64,000 nt of DNA from Salinibacterium sp. ZJ450 (GTDB lineage Bacteria; Actinomycetota; Actinomycetes; Actinomycetales; Microbacteriaceae), in assembly GCF_011751885.2 (NCBI RefSeq), contig NZ_CP061771.1:1736001-1800000 (forward strand). The letters run 5' to 3'. The translations under genes and the position numbers were made by a program. Under the pieces are notes generated by a model. The model was given only the letters and a program-made list of their open reading frames with translations. It had not been told where the DNA came from and made no database searches. This document shows, in pieces, positions 48,320 to 55,871 of this stretch. Positions within the stretch are counted from its first letter, which is position 1. Every line of letters starts with the position of its first letter.

Positions 48320-48325
48320 ACTTTA
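48320..48325 (-). promoter_or_regulatory. Probable -10 box of thrS (leaderless spacing)
   Basis: TAAAGT on the minus strand is followed by seven bases and then the thrS ATG, the spacing of leaderless actinobacterial genes. GAGAC and GTCTC form a small inverted repeat just upstream. Confidence 0.5.
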
Positions 48326-48418
48326 GTGGGGAGACGGGTCTCATCTTTGCGCTCACCGGTCGCAGCGGTCGCTGCCGGAGGATGGGATGCGAAACGCCGC
48401 TGAACCTGGCCGATCGAG

Positions 48419-48433
48419 GCGGCGTATCGCCGC
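48419..48433 (-). terminator. Short hairpin after the orphan antitoxin-like ORF
   Basis: GCGGCG and CGCCGC pair around a three-base loop, 7 bases after the ORF stop at 48440. No U-tract. It lies upstream of the inferred thrS start site, so termination is the simplest reading. Confidence 0.4.
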
Positions 48434-48439
48434 AGCTCC

Positions 48440-48781
48440 TCAGTTGGCGACGGAGGAACGCGCTGCGGCGAGGACTGTGCTCCGCGCGACGGTGACGTTT
48501 GCCTCCCGCAGAACCTCAGTGGGCGAACGGTCCCCCAGCAAGGGGTTTGATCCGGTCATCCACTCGCGCAATGACGAGCTGGCGCGCCGGCCCAGCACGC
48601 CCACAACCTCACCGGCGATGCGGAGCCTCACTCCCGCCTCGATGTCTGGCGAACCGGTGCCCGCAGCCCAGCTGGCGACGGTCGCCACGTCGACCGAGCC
48701 CAGGTCGGCCACCAGCTCTTCACCTAGTGATTCGCGGAGCCGCGCTACGACCGCACGGATGTCGTCATCTGCAAGAGTCAC
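48440..48781 (-). CDS. Small protein with antitoxin (Xre/MbcA/ParS toxin-binding)-like C-terminus
   Basis: From the GTG at 48781 the protein is 113 residues: [20 protein letters not shown], a helix-turn-helix-like [17 protein letters not shown], then [20 protein letters not shown], which resembles the toxin-binding domain of Xre/MbcA/ParS antitoxins (DUF2384). No RES-domain toxin is adjacent. The start is uncertain; an in-frame ATG at 48805 falls inside the tRNA terminator. Assignment is by resemblance only, and function is unknown. Confidence 0.55.
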   Translation of the reverse strand: MTLADDDIRAVVARLRESLGEELVADLGSVDVATVASWAAGTGSPDIEAGVRLRIAGEVVGVLGRRASSSLREWMTGSNPLLGDRSPTEVLREANVTVARSTVLAAARSSVAN

Positions 48782-48803
48782 CAGACAAGTATCTCGGACA
48801 TGC

Positions 48804-48832
48804 AAAAAACCCCCGGTTTCCCGGGGGTTTTT
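48804..48832 (-). terminator. Rho-independent terminator of the tRNA transcript
   Basis: CCCCCGG and CCGGGGG stem with T-rich loop, flanked by A-run and T-run of five to six bases, so it could act in both directions. It lies two bases beyond the tRNA-Val (GAC) CCA end and is the clearest classical terminator in the window. Confidence 0.95.
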
Positions 48833-48834
48833 AG

Positions 48835-48909
48835 TGGTGGGCGATACTGGGATCGAACCAGTGACCTCTTCCGTGTCAGGGAAGCGCGCTACCGCTGCGC
48901 CAATCGCCC
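48835..48909 (-). tRNA. tRNA-Val (anticodon GAC)
   Basis: The cloverleaf is complete: acceptor GGGCGAT/ATCGCCC, anticodon stem CTTCC/GGAAG with loop CTGACAC (anticodon GAC), and T-loop GGTTCGATCC. A 3' CCA is encoded. It is the last of three tRNA genes read leftward and is followed by the terminator. Confidence 0.97.
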
Positions 48910-48933
48910 AAGACTGAAATTCTCATTGCAGCT

Positions 48934-49007
48934 TGGAGGTGGATACGGGATTCGAACCCGTGTATACGGCTTTGCAGGCCGCTGCCTCGCCTCTCGGCCA
49001 ATCCACC
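48934..49007 (-). tRNA. tRNA-Cys (anticodon GCA)
   Basis: Acceptor GGTGGAT/ATCCACC, anticodon loop CTGCAAA (anticodon GCA) on stem CGGC/GCCG, T-loop GGTTCGAATCC, and an encoded 3' CCA (TCCA end). It lies 24 bases upstream of tRNA-Val on the same strand. Confidence 0.97.
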
Positions 49008-49063
49008 GTGTTTGGGTTCACCACCAAATGAAATGAACCGGCCTTTCGACCGATTCATATTCG

Positions 49064-49135
49064 AGCGGATGACGAGATTCGAACTCGCGACCCTCACCTT
49101 GGCAAGGTGATGCGCTACCACTGCGCCACATCCGC
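49064..49135 (-). tRNA. tRNA-Gly (anticodon GCC)
   Basis: Acceptor GCGGATG/CATCCGC, anticodon stem CACCT-type with loop TTGCCAA (anticodon GCC), T-loop GTTCGAATC. No CCA is encoded (CGA follows the discriminator T), so CCA must be added enzymatically. It is the first tRNA of the leftward transcript. Confidence 0.97.
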
Positions 49136-49166
49136 ATTTTCGCTGTGCATTTCTGCGTGCTTGAAA

Positions 49167-49195
49167 ACAATAGCGGATGATTTGCCGAGTGCCAA
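49167..49195 (-). promoter_or_regulatory. Promoter of the tRNA-Gly/Cys/Val cluster
   Basis: On the minus strand TTGGCA (49195-49190) and TATTGT (49172-49167) are separated by exactly 17 bases. Transcription would start about 25 bases before tRNA-Gly. It is the best-formed sigma-70-type promoter in the window. Confidence 0.8.
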
Positions 49196-49273
49196 AACGA
49201 GCGAACGCGTGTCGTGCGAGAGCCGCTGGGGTGTCAGTATCGCGGCAAGTTTTATGGCAGGATTATCTGGCGC

Positions 49274-49346
49274 GGGCGATTGGCGCAGTTGGTAGCGCGC
49301 TTCCTTCACACGGAAGAGGTCATCGGTTCGAGTCCGGTATCGCCCA
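49274..49346 (+). tRNA. tRNA-Val (anticodon CAC)
   Basis: Acceptor GGGCGAT/ATCGCCC, anticodon stem CTTCC/GGAAG with loop TTCACAC (anticodon CAC), T-loop GGTTCGAGTCC. No CCA encoded. The body is nearly identical to the GAC isoacceptor on the other strand. An AT-richer TTTTATGG segment at about 49253-49260 may be its -10. Confidence 0.97.
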
Positions 49347-49409
49347 CTTCATCTAGTCATACGACACCCGTTGTCGCCCCGGAACCTCGGGTGATTCCTG
49401 ACCGATGAC

Positions 49410-49739
49410 ATGCGCCAGGTGCTCGGCATCCTGAATCTGTCGCTGATCGTGGGCGTGATTGCGAATGTGCTGTTCGTGATCGTGGATCGGGTTTGGCTGA
49501 AGGCGCTTGGCGACCTCATCACCGTGAGCATCGGGGTGGTTGTGCTGGCGCGCCTCTGGCAGGTGTTCCCATTCGATTTCTCAGGTTCGACGATCGACTG
49601 GGCGCTGGTGCTGCGGGTCGTGCTCGCGGTGTCCATCGGCGCGGCGCTGATTGCCATCATCGTGCAGCTCGTGGTGCTGGTGCGGAGCCTGTTCGGTCAC
49701 GACCGGCGCGACGCCAGCCGCACCACCCCTCGCCCCTGA
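49410..49739 (+). CDS. Small multi-pass membrane protein, unknown function
   Basis: The 109-residue protein has three hydrophobic helices (about residues 6-24, 33-48 and 65-92) and a basic C-terminus HDRRDASRTTPRP. Codon third positions are strongly GC, as in its neighbours, supporting a real gene. No family recognised. No clear ribosome binding site precedes the ATG at 49410. Its last 159 bases run antisense to the end of the Amt-like gene. Confidence 0.7.
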   Translation: MRQVLGILNLSLIVGVIANVLFVIVDRVWLKALGDLITVSIGVVVLARLWQVFPFDFSGSTIDWALVLRVVLAVSIGAALIAIIVQLVVLVRSLFGHDRRDASRTTPRP

Positions 49740-50741
49740 CAGCAGCTGGCGGGTTTTCAGCAACCCCGCGAGCGCGAAGCACACCCCGATGGACCAGGCC
49801 ACGGCGAGGACAGTGGCGCCCAGTTGCGCCACGAGCTGGGTCACACCGCCGGTGTGCACGAGCCCGGTTCCGTCGGTGAACAGGCCGAGCATCACGGTTC
49901 CCGTGGCGCCCCCGACCAGCAGCACCGCGGCCACCGCGGCCGGCCGCTCCCCCACCTTTTTCAGTGCGGATCCATAGAACACCGCAGACAAGGCGCCGGC
50001 GGCCACGCCGATCAGCAGCGACCACTGCGCGGTTACCCAGGCGCTGCTCGCCAGGGCACTGCTGAGGCCTGCCAGTATCCCGTACGCAGCGTCCCTCCGC
50101 ATGGTCTTGCTCGCACCGATGAGGCGGGTGACGACCCAGCCGGCGCACCCGGTGGCTGCCGACAGTGTGGCGGAGAGGATGATCCGGGGCGTCACCTCGT
50201 CGATCATCGTCTCCGCAGCGATGCATGCCGCGAGCAGGCCGAGCGCCGCGAGAGCACTGCCCTTCGCCAGTCGCCCGCGCTCCGCGGTAGGCACCGGAAC
50301 CGCTGGGGTCCGGGCGGCGCGCACCCGCGACCAGGCGTATGCGCCGGCGCCGACCGGAACGGCGAACACCAGTGCGCCGGCGAAATCCAAGGCGCCGAGC
50401 GTGGCGACGAGCCCCTCGGAGTCGAACGTCGCGAACGCCAGCGGCAGTTGCACCACGGCGACAACCAGCAGCGCATACACAGTCCCGCGCGACGATGCGG
50501 CGGAATCGGCGGAATCGGCCGGTCGGGCCAGGAGCAGAACGGATGCCGCGGCCATCGCCCCTAACAACACCGTCAGAGGCAGCGGCCAGTCGCGCACCAG
50601 CCCGAGCGTCACTCCGGCGCCGCCGCCGAGTGCCCCCAGCATCAGCAGGCGGCGAGGCAGCGACATCCGCCCGTCTCTTATCCATAGCAGCCCCGGAACC
50701 ACTGCCAGCGACAGCAGACCGAACCCCACGACGACAAACAC
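49581..50741 (-). CDS. Degenerate ammonium-transporter-like membrane protein lacking pore histidines
   Basis: The 386-residue hydrophobic protein follows the Amt plan seen in the true Amt next door. DFAGALVFAVPVGAGAYAW aligns with the Amt block DYAGGTAVHINAGAAALAL, and SLLIGVAAGALSAVFYGSAL aligns with ALVLGVVAGAVCALAVELKF. Both pore histidines are gone: the VHI position is FAV, and the IHLVGG position is VLLVGG. The N-terminal third is also shortened. A polar tail of about 50 residues is antisense to the small membrane-protein gene. GTG start at 50739-50741 after GGGGGA. It is unlikely to carry ammonium and may be regulatory, or decaying. Confidence 0.8.
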   Translation of the reverse strand: MFVVVGFGLLSLAVVPGLLWIRDGRMSLPRRLLMLGALGGGAGVTLGLVRDWPLPLTVLLGAMAAASVLLLARPADSADSAASSRGTVYALLVVAVVQLPLAFATFDSEGLVATLGALDFAGALVFAVPVGAGAYAWSRVRAARTPAVPVPTAERGRLAKGSALAALGLLAACIAAETMIDEVTPRIILSATLSAATGCAGWVVTRLIGASKTMRRDAAYGILAGLSSALASSAWVTAQWSLLIGVAAGALSAVFYGSALKKVGERPAAVAAVLLVGGATGTVMLGLFTDGTGLVHTGGVTQLVAQLGATVLAVAWSIGVCFALAGLLKTRQLLSGARGGAAGVAPVVTEQAPHQHHELHDDGNQRRADGHREHDPQHQRPVDRRT

Positions 50742-50829
50742 TTGACCATTCCCCCTGCTAGTGACCGGCAGTGCACCGACCGGCAGAAGTCAGCGTAGCG
50801 GCGCTCGGAAAACCCTGCGGAAACCACGA

Positions 50830-50857
50830 AGGGCGGCGTTCCGAAGAACGCCGCCCT
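50830..50857 (-). terminator. Hairpin terminator after amt
   Basis: AGGGCGGCGTTC and GAACGCCGCCCT are exact 12-base complements around a four-base loop, 36 bases after the amt stop. TTCGTGGTTT follows on the transcript. Confidence 0.88.
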
Positions 50858-50892
50858 GTGGGACCGAGCTGTGCTTAGCGACCGGGCGGTGC

Positions 50893-52098
50893 CTAGCGGC
50901 CCTCGAGCGCGTAGCCCTCCTCGCCGTGCACGACGGTGTCGATGCCGGCGATCTCGTCTTCGTTCTTCACCCGGAAGCCGACCGTCTTCTCGATCGCGAA
51001 GCCGACGATGTAGGCGACGACGAAGGAGTAGATCAGCACGCCAAACGCGGCGATCGCCTGCACGGTCAGCTGGCCGAAGTCGCCGCCGGTGAACAGGCCG
51101 GTTTCGGTGGCGAAGAAGCCGAGGTACAGGGTTCCCATCAGGCCACCGACCAGGTGGATGCCGACCACGTCAAGCGAGTCGTCGAAGCCCAGCTTGAACT
51201 TGAGCTCTACCGCCAGGGCGCACACGGCACCGGCGACGACACCGAGCACCAGGGCCCAGCCCGGGGTCAGGTTGGCGCAGGCGGGGGTGATCGCGACGAG
51301 GCCGGCCACAGCGCCGGAGGCGGCTCCGACCGAGGTGGACTTGCCATCCTTGACCTTCTCGATAACCATCCAGCCGATGATCGCGGCAGCGGTGGCGCCC
51401 AGCGTGTTGACGACGATCAGGCCCACGTTCTGCAGGTCGTTCAGCCACTCCGCGCCGGCGTTGAAGCCGAACCAGCCGAACCAGAGAATCGAAGCGCCGA
51501 GCAGCACCAGCGGCACGTTGTGCGGCTTGTGCGCACCCTTCTGGAACACGGCACGCTTGCCGAGCACCAGCGACAGGGCGAGCGCTGCGGCGCCGGCGTT
51601 GATGTGCACCGCAGTACCACCGGCGTAGTCGATCACCGCCGGCAGGCCGAGGGTCTCGCCGAGGCTGAAGATCCAGCCGCCGCCCCAGACCCAAGCGGCC
51701 ACCGGGAAGTAGACCAGGGTTGCGAAGATCCCGGCGAAGATCATCCAGGAGCCGAACTTGGCCCGGTCGGCGATCGCGCCGGAGATCAACGCGACGGTGA
51801 TGATCGCGAAGGTTGCGCCGTAGGCGGCGCCGATCAGCGCCTCATTGTCGGCCGAGGCCAGACCGAAGTCCGAGAACGGGTTGCCGGAGAATGACCACAC
51901 CGAGTCGACCACCGACATGTTGGCGCCGTACAGAATCCACAGCACGCTGACGAGTCCGAGAGCGCCGAAGCTCATCATCATCATGCTGACGACGCTCTTG
52001 GCCTTCACCAGACCGCCGTAGAAGAAGGCGACGCCCGGTGTCATGAAGAGCACGAGAGCGGTGGCGGTGATCGCCCACGCGAGGTTGCCGGTATCCAT
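50893..52098 (-). CDS. amt: Ammonium transporter
   Basis: Amt conducts ammonium/ammonia across the membrane. The 401-residue protein has eleven helices. Key blocks are FMTPGVAFFYGGLVKAKSV, DYAGGTAVHINAGAAALAL with the first pore His, FGWFGFNAGAEW, GLVAITPACANL, and DVVGIHLVGGLMGTLYLG with the second. I chose the ATG at 52096-52098 (AGGAA upstream); a GTG five codons earlier is the alternative. No glnK or glnD follows, unlike many actinobacteria, so a PII partner would be encoded elsewhere. A GlnR-type box lies about 110 bases upstream. Confidence 0.97.
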   Translation of the reverse strand: MDTGNLAWAITATALVLFMTPGVAFFYGGLVKAKSVVSMMMMSFGALGLVSVLWILYGANMSVVDSVWSFSGNPFSDFGLASADNEALIGAAYGATFAIITVALISGAIADRAKFGSWMIFAGIFATLVYFPVAAWVWGGGWIFSLGETLGLPAVIDYAGGTAVHINAGAAALALSLVLGKRAVFQKGAHKPHNVPLVLLGASILWFGWFGFNAGAEWLNDLQNVGLIVVNTLGATAAAIIGWMVIEKVKDGKSTSVGAASGAVAGLVAITPACANLTPGWALVLGVVAGAVCALAVELKFKLGFDDSLDVVGIHLVGGLMGTLYLGFFATETGLFTGGDFGQLTVQAIAAFGVLIYSFVVAYIVGFAIEKTVGFRVKNEDEIAGIDTVVHGEEGYALEGR

Positions 52099-52208
52099 GT
52101 GAGTTCCTAACACTTCTGGGGTTGAGCAGGATGTGTCGTGACGAACGAGGCTCGTCTCGGGTACGAAGCCAGTGTGGAACTCGCATATTTCGGCTGCGCT
52201 GTCGCTGT

Positions 52209-52224
52209 GTTTCGCGAACGTTAC
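52209..52224 (-). promoter_or_regulatory. Candidate GlnR box upstream of amt
   Basis: On the minus strand GTAACGTTCGCGAAAC reads GTnAC, six bases, GAAAC, the half-site pair bound by GlnR in streptomycetes and mycobacteria. It is followed by an AT-rich ATATG about 20 bases downstream that could be the -10, placing the box near -35 to -50. The motif is seen; the regulator is inferred. Confidence 0.55.
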
Positions 52225-52263
52225 GCGCGGCGCAGCGGTGTGAACATCGTGTTTCCGACCGGT

Positions 52264-53649
52264 CTAGTCGTTTTGGAAAACGTCCGGCACACCGTCGCGA
52301 TTCGTGTCCACCTGCTCGAGGCGGCGCTGGTTGCGGTAGTGCCGGTTGCGCCCGCCCAGCACGATGGCGGCGAGGCCCCCAGCGAGCAGCGAACCCGCGA
52401 GGATGGCGATCTTCGCGGTGTCGTCCAGCTCGCTGCCCAGCCCGAAGCTCAGCTCGCTGATCAGGAGAGAGACGGTGAAGCCGATTCCGCCCAGAATGCC
52501 AAGACCGAACACGTCGATCCAGGCGAGGCCTCGGGGCAGGGTGATCCCCGGCATGCGGGTGACCAGCCAGGTGGCCCCGGTGATGCCGATGGTCTTTCCC
52601 ACAATCAACGCCGCGATGATGCCGATCGCCACCGGGCTGCTGAGCGCGGCGCCGAGCGCCTGCCAGCCGCCGATGGCGACCCCGGCCGAGAAGAAGGCGA
52701 ACACCGGAACGGCGAACCCGGTGGACAGCGGCCGGATCCGGTGCTCGAGCACTTCGGCGAGGCCGGGCCGGCTGGCCTCGTCTGTGATACCGCGCGCCTC
52801 GGCCGCCGCGCGCACCGCCGGGCTACGTCGAACCGGGATGGTGAAGGCCAGCAGTACGCCGGCGACGGTGGCGTGCACGCCGGAGGAGTACATGAAGAAC
52901 CAGACCAGAAGCCCGATCGGCAGCAGCACCAGCCAGGCGGCGGTGGGTCGAACCAGGAAGAACCAGGTGAACTTCTGGGCGAGCAGCCCGAAGACGGCCA
53001 GGCCGAGGAACATCGCCAGCAGGTAGCCCGGCCGCACGCCGTCGGAGTAGAAGAAGGCGATGATCCCGATGCCGAGCAGATCATCGACCACGGCGAGAGT
53101 CAGCAGGAAGGTGCGCATCGCCGCGGGGAGGTGCGTGCCGATGACGGCGAGCACGGCGAGGGCGAACGCGATGTCGGTGGCGACGGGAATCGCCCACCCC
53201 CGCTGCACCTCGGGTGAGGACTGCAGGGTGATCAGCGCGTAGATCACGGCGGGCAGCGCCACGCCGCCCACGGCCGCCATCACCGGCATCAGCGCCTTTC
53301 GCGGGTCGCGCAGTTCACCGGCGACGAACTCCCGCTTCAGTTCCAGCCCGGCCAGGAAGAAGAACACCGCAAGCAGCCCGTCTGCGGCGAGGTGGCCGAC
53401 ACTGATGTGCCACTCGAAGTCGCCGAACGTCAGCCCCAGTTCGGTGTCGCGCAGCGTGAAATACCAGTCGGCGAGCGGCGAATTGGCCGCGATCAGCGCG
53501 GCTAGCGTGGCGATCAGCAGCAGGATGCCGCCGACGGTCTCCTTGCGCAGGATGTTCTCGATGCGCAGCGACTCTGCGAACCGATCCAGGCCGGGCGGCG
53601 GGGTGGGGCGATTTGCCGGGGTAGGTCGATCAGGCGGGGTGGTGGACAC
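52264..53649 (-). CDS. nhaA: Na+/H+ antiporter NhaA with C-terminal calcium-loop-like tail
   Basis: NhaA expels Na+ in exchange for protons. The 461-residue protein has about twelve membrane helices. The paired aspartates of ion binding are in [12 protein letters not shown], and [15 protein letters not shown] is also present. The cytoplasmic C-terminus ends [15 protein letters not shown], matching the DxNxDGxxD calcium-binding loop seen in dockerin and thrombospondin type 3 repeats, and unusual for NhaA. I chose GTG at 53647-53649, five bases after AGGAG; an ATG at 53685 falls inside a leader hairpin and lacks a ribosome binding site. Confidence 0.96.
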   Translation of the reverse strand: MSTTPPDRPTPANRPTPPPGLDRFAESLRIENILRKETVGGILLLIATLAALIAANSPLADWYFTLRDTELGLTFGDFEWHISVGHLAADGLLAVFFFLAGLELKREFVAGELRDPRKALMPVMAAVGGVALPAVIYALITLQSSPEVQRGWAIPVATDIAFALAVLAVIGTHLPAAMRTFLLTLAVVDDLLGIGIIAFFYSDGVRPGYLLAMFLGLAVFGLLAQKFTWFFLVRPTAAWLVLLPIGLLVWFFMYSSGVHATVAGVLLAFTIPVRRSPAVRAAAEARGITDEASRPGLAEVLEHRIRPLSTGFAVPVFAFFSAGVAIGGWQALGAALSSPVAIGIIAALIVGKTIGITGATWLVTRMPGITLPRGLAWIDVFGLGILGGIGFTVSLLISELSFGLGSELDDTAKIAILAGSLLAGGLAAIVLGGRNRHYRNQRRLEQVDTNRDGVPDVFQND

Positions 53650-53738
53650 GGGAACTCCTGCAGGCAGCGCGAAGGGCGTACCCATGCCGGTTGCGGCATG
53701 GAGCCGACCAGACTTCCCGGCACTCCACGGTCAGCCTA
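53650..53738 (-). promoter_or_regulatory. Structured leader of nhaA, possible ion-responsive RNA
   Basis: TAGGCT (53738-53733) fits a -10 box, giving a leader of about 77 bases. The transcript carries GGAGT then CCGGGAAGTCTGGTCGGC, forming GCCG/CGGC with a purine-rich loop and flanking GGA/TCC pairing. A perfect 8-bp hairpin follows (53701-53694 with 53689-53682, loop CAAC), then the AGGAG site. The first element resembles leaders I associate with nhaA-type genes and reported nhaA RNA motifs; class membership and sodium sensing are not demonstrated. Confidence 0.55.
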
Positions 53739-53742
53739 CAAG

Positions 53743-53769
53743 GGGCGCCGGCCCATCCGGGCCCGTGCC
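53743..53769 (-). terminator. Imperfect hairpin after zapE
   Basis: GGCCC and GGGCC pair around GGAT, with GGC/GCC continuing across mismatches, directly after the zapE stop at 53770. It lies just ahead of the inferred nhaA -10 box. Confidence 0.4.
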
Positions 53770-54792
53770 CTACTGCGGCTGATGGGTGGTGAGCGCAATC
53801 ATGCGGGAGATCGCTCGCAGGTACTTCTTGCGGTAGCCGCCGTTCAGCATGTCCTCGGCGAACACCTCATCGAGCGGGATGCCGCTTGCCACGATCTCCA
53901 CCTGAGCGTCGTACAGCCGGTCGACGAAGGCAACCAGCCGCAGCGCATCGGTCTGCGCGGTGAGTTCGTGCACGTTCGTCAGGCCGATCGCCGGCAGCCC
54001 GTCGACGAGCTTCACGTAGCGCGACGGGTGAATCGTGGTGAGATGCTGCAGCAGTGCGGAGAAATCATCGACGGTGCTGCCCCGCGGCAGGTCGGCGACG
54101 GCCGCCCGGAACTCGCCGTCGTCCAGTGCCACCGCGTGGCCCTCGAAGTGGCGGCGCCGATAATCGAGTCCGTCGATGCGGAAGGTGTGGAACCGCGCAG
54201 ACAGCCCCTGGATCTCGCGCAGGAAATCGGATGCCGCGAACCGGCCCTCACCCAGCGCATTCGGTGGCGTATTCGATGTCGCCGCGATCCGGGTGCCGGT
54301 CTCGACCAGTTCACCGAGCAGCCGGGTCATCATCATGGTGTCGCCCGGGTCGTCCAACTCGAACTCGTCGATCGCGATCAGGGAGGCGCCGCGCAGCAAC
54401 TGCACCGCCTGCTGATAGCCGAGCGCGCCGATCAACGCCGTGTACTCGATGAACGTGCCGAAGTACTTACGACCGGGAGCACGGTGCCACAGGGCGGCCA
54501 GCAGGTGGGTCTTGCCCACACCGAAACCGCCGTCGAGGTAGATGCCGGGCAACTGCGGCGGCGTTTTACGCCGCGAGAACAGGCCTCCGACAGGCTTCCA
54601 GCCGTCGAGGAAGGTGTGCATCGCCGACACCGCCTCCGCCTGCGACGGGTACTCGACATCCGGTACATAGTTATCGAGAGTGGCGTGCAAGAACTGCCGC
54701 GGCGGCACCAACTGGGCGGCGATCTCGGTGCCGCTGAGTGACGGCGACCGGTCGACGAGGCGGCCCAAACGGGTGATCGGTTCTGAAGTCAT
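53770..54792 (-). CDS. zapE: ZapE/AFG1-family ATPase
   Basis: AFG1-like ATPases include ZapE, which affects Z-ring stability in enteric bacteria; the actinobacterial role is unknown. The 340-residue protein has Walker A LDGGFGVGKTHLLAALW, Walker B SLIAIDEFELDDPGD, the TRIAATSNTPPNALGEG sensor region and FHTFRIDGLDYRRR. ATG start at 54790-54792. It is transcribed away from the sulfurtransferase gene, with a 167-base shared upstream region. Confidence 0.93.
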   Translation of the reverse strand: MTSEPITRLGRLVDRSPSLSGTEIAAQLVPPRQFLHATLDNYVPDVEYPSQAEAVSAMHTFLDGWKPVGGLFSRRKTPPQLPGIYLDGGFGVGKTHLLAALWHRAPGRKYFGTFIEYTALIGALGYQQAVQLLRGASLIAIDEFELDDPGDTMMMTRLLGELVETGTRIAATSNTPPNALGEGRFAASDFLREIQGLSARFHTFRIDGLDYRRRHFEGHAVALDDGEFRAAVADLPRGSTVDDFSALLQHLTTIHPSRYVKLVDGLPAIGLTNVHELTAQTDALRLVAFVDRLYDAQVEIVASGIPLDEVFAEDMLNGGYRKKYLRAISRMIALTTHQPQ

Positions 54793-54959
54793 GCGGGCGC
54801 CTCGGTATGTGTCAGAGTCTTACGGGAGCCTGTGCCCGGCTGCGACCCAGAGCGTAGATTCGTGTGAGGCAGCAGATGGCACAGCAACCGTCCCAGCCTA
54901 TCCGGCTCGGCCGGCCGCACTTATCGCCCCAGATACCGGGGCTCATCTTGGAGGTAGCA

Positions 54960-55859
54960 ATGACCGCCCCATTCGATCCGTCTCCCAAGTTCGCCGAGTA
55001 CGCGCACCCGGACCGGCTGGTCAGCACCGAGTGGTTGCAGGCCAACCTGAACGCCGACGGGCTGGTGGTCGTCGAATCCGACGAGGACGTGCTGCTGTAC
55101 GAGACCGGTCACATCCCCGGCGCGGTCAAGATCGACTGGCACACCGACCTGAACGACCCCGTCGCTCGCGACTTCGTCGACGGCGAGCACTTCGCCGCCC
55201 TGCTGGGCTCGAAGGGCATCAGCCGGGACAGCACGGTCGTCATCTACGGCGACAAGAGCAACTGGTGGGCGGCGTACGCGCTCTGGGTGTTCACCCTGTT
55301 CGGGCACGAGGACGTGCGGCTGCTGGACGGCGGCCGAGACAAGTGGATTGCCGAAGGGCGCGACCTGACAACGGATGTCGCATCCCCCGCGTCGGTGGAA
55401 TACCCGGTCATCGAGCGCGACGACAGCAGCGTGCGCGCGTTCAAGGAAGACGTGCTGGCTCACTTCGGCAACCCGCTCATCGACGTGCGGTCCCCTGAGG
55501 AGTACAGCGGTGAGCGCACCACCGCGCCCGCCTACCCCGAGGAGAGTGCGCTGCGCGCCGGGCACATCCCCACCGCGCAGAGCGTGCCGTGGGGCAAGGC
55601 GGCGGCAGAGGACGGCACCTTCCGCAGCGTGCCGGAACTGAGCTCGCTCTACCGCGACCAGGCGGGACTTACCGACGGTGATAGCGTGATTGCGTACTGC
55701 CGGATCGGGGAGCGCTCGGCCCACAGCTGGTTCGTGCTCACCCACCTGCTGGGTTTCAAAGGAGTGCGCAACTATGACGGATCGTGGACGGAATGGGGCA
55801 GCGCGGTACGCGTGCCGATCGTCGTCGGCAGCGAGCCAGGAGAGCTTCCCGCGCGCTAG
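54960..55859 (+). CDS. Thiosulfate/3-mercaptopyruvate sulfurtransferase (two rhodanese domains)
   Basis: The 299-residue protein has two rhodanese domains. The first (about residues 18-140, [20 protein letters not shown]) lacks an active-site Cys. The second (about 165-290, [14 protein letters not shown]) ends with the catalytic loop CRIGERS, Cys about 247. It transfers sulfane sulfur from thiosulfate or mercaptopyruvate to acceptors such as cyanide or thiols. ATG at 54960 has GGAGG five bases upstream, so the longer open frame is rejected. It is followed 12 bases later by sufE. Confidence 0.95.
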   Translation: MTAPFDPSPKFAEYAHPDRLVSTEWLQANLNADGLVVVESDEDVLLYETGHIPGAVKIDWHTDLNDPVARDFVDGEHFAALLGSKGISRDSTVVIYGDKSNWWAAYALWVFTLFGHEDVRLLDGGRDKWIAEGRDLTTDVASPASVEYPVIERDDSSVRAFKEDVLAHFGNPLIDVRSPEEYSGERTTAPAYPEESALRAGHIPTAQSVPWGKAAAEDGTFRSVPELSSLYRDQAGLTDGDSVIAYCRIGERSAHSWFVLTHLLGFKGVRNYDGSWTEWGSAVRVPIVVGSEPGELPAR

Positions 55860-55871
55860 CGAGGGCATCCG

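Noticed and set aside
48380-48433. Alternative pairing of ACGCCGC with two GCGGCG segments upstream of thrS, suggesting an attenuator
   Set aside because: A -10 box ends seven bases before the thrS ATG, so this structure lies upstream of the likely transcription start. The shorter hairpin is better read as a terminator for the ORF before it.
49274-49346. Integration site for a mobile element at the tRNA genes
   Set aside because: No integrase gene, no direct repeat of a tRNA 3' end, and no composition change beside any of the four tRNA genes.
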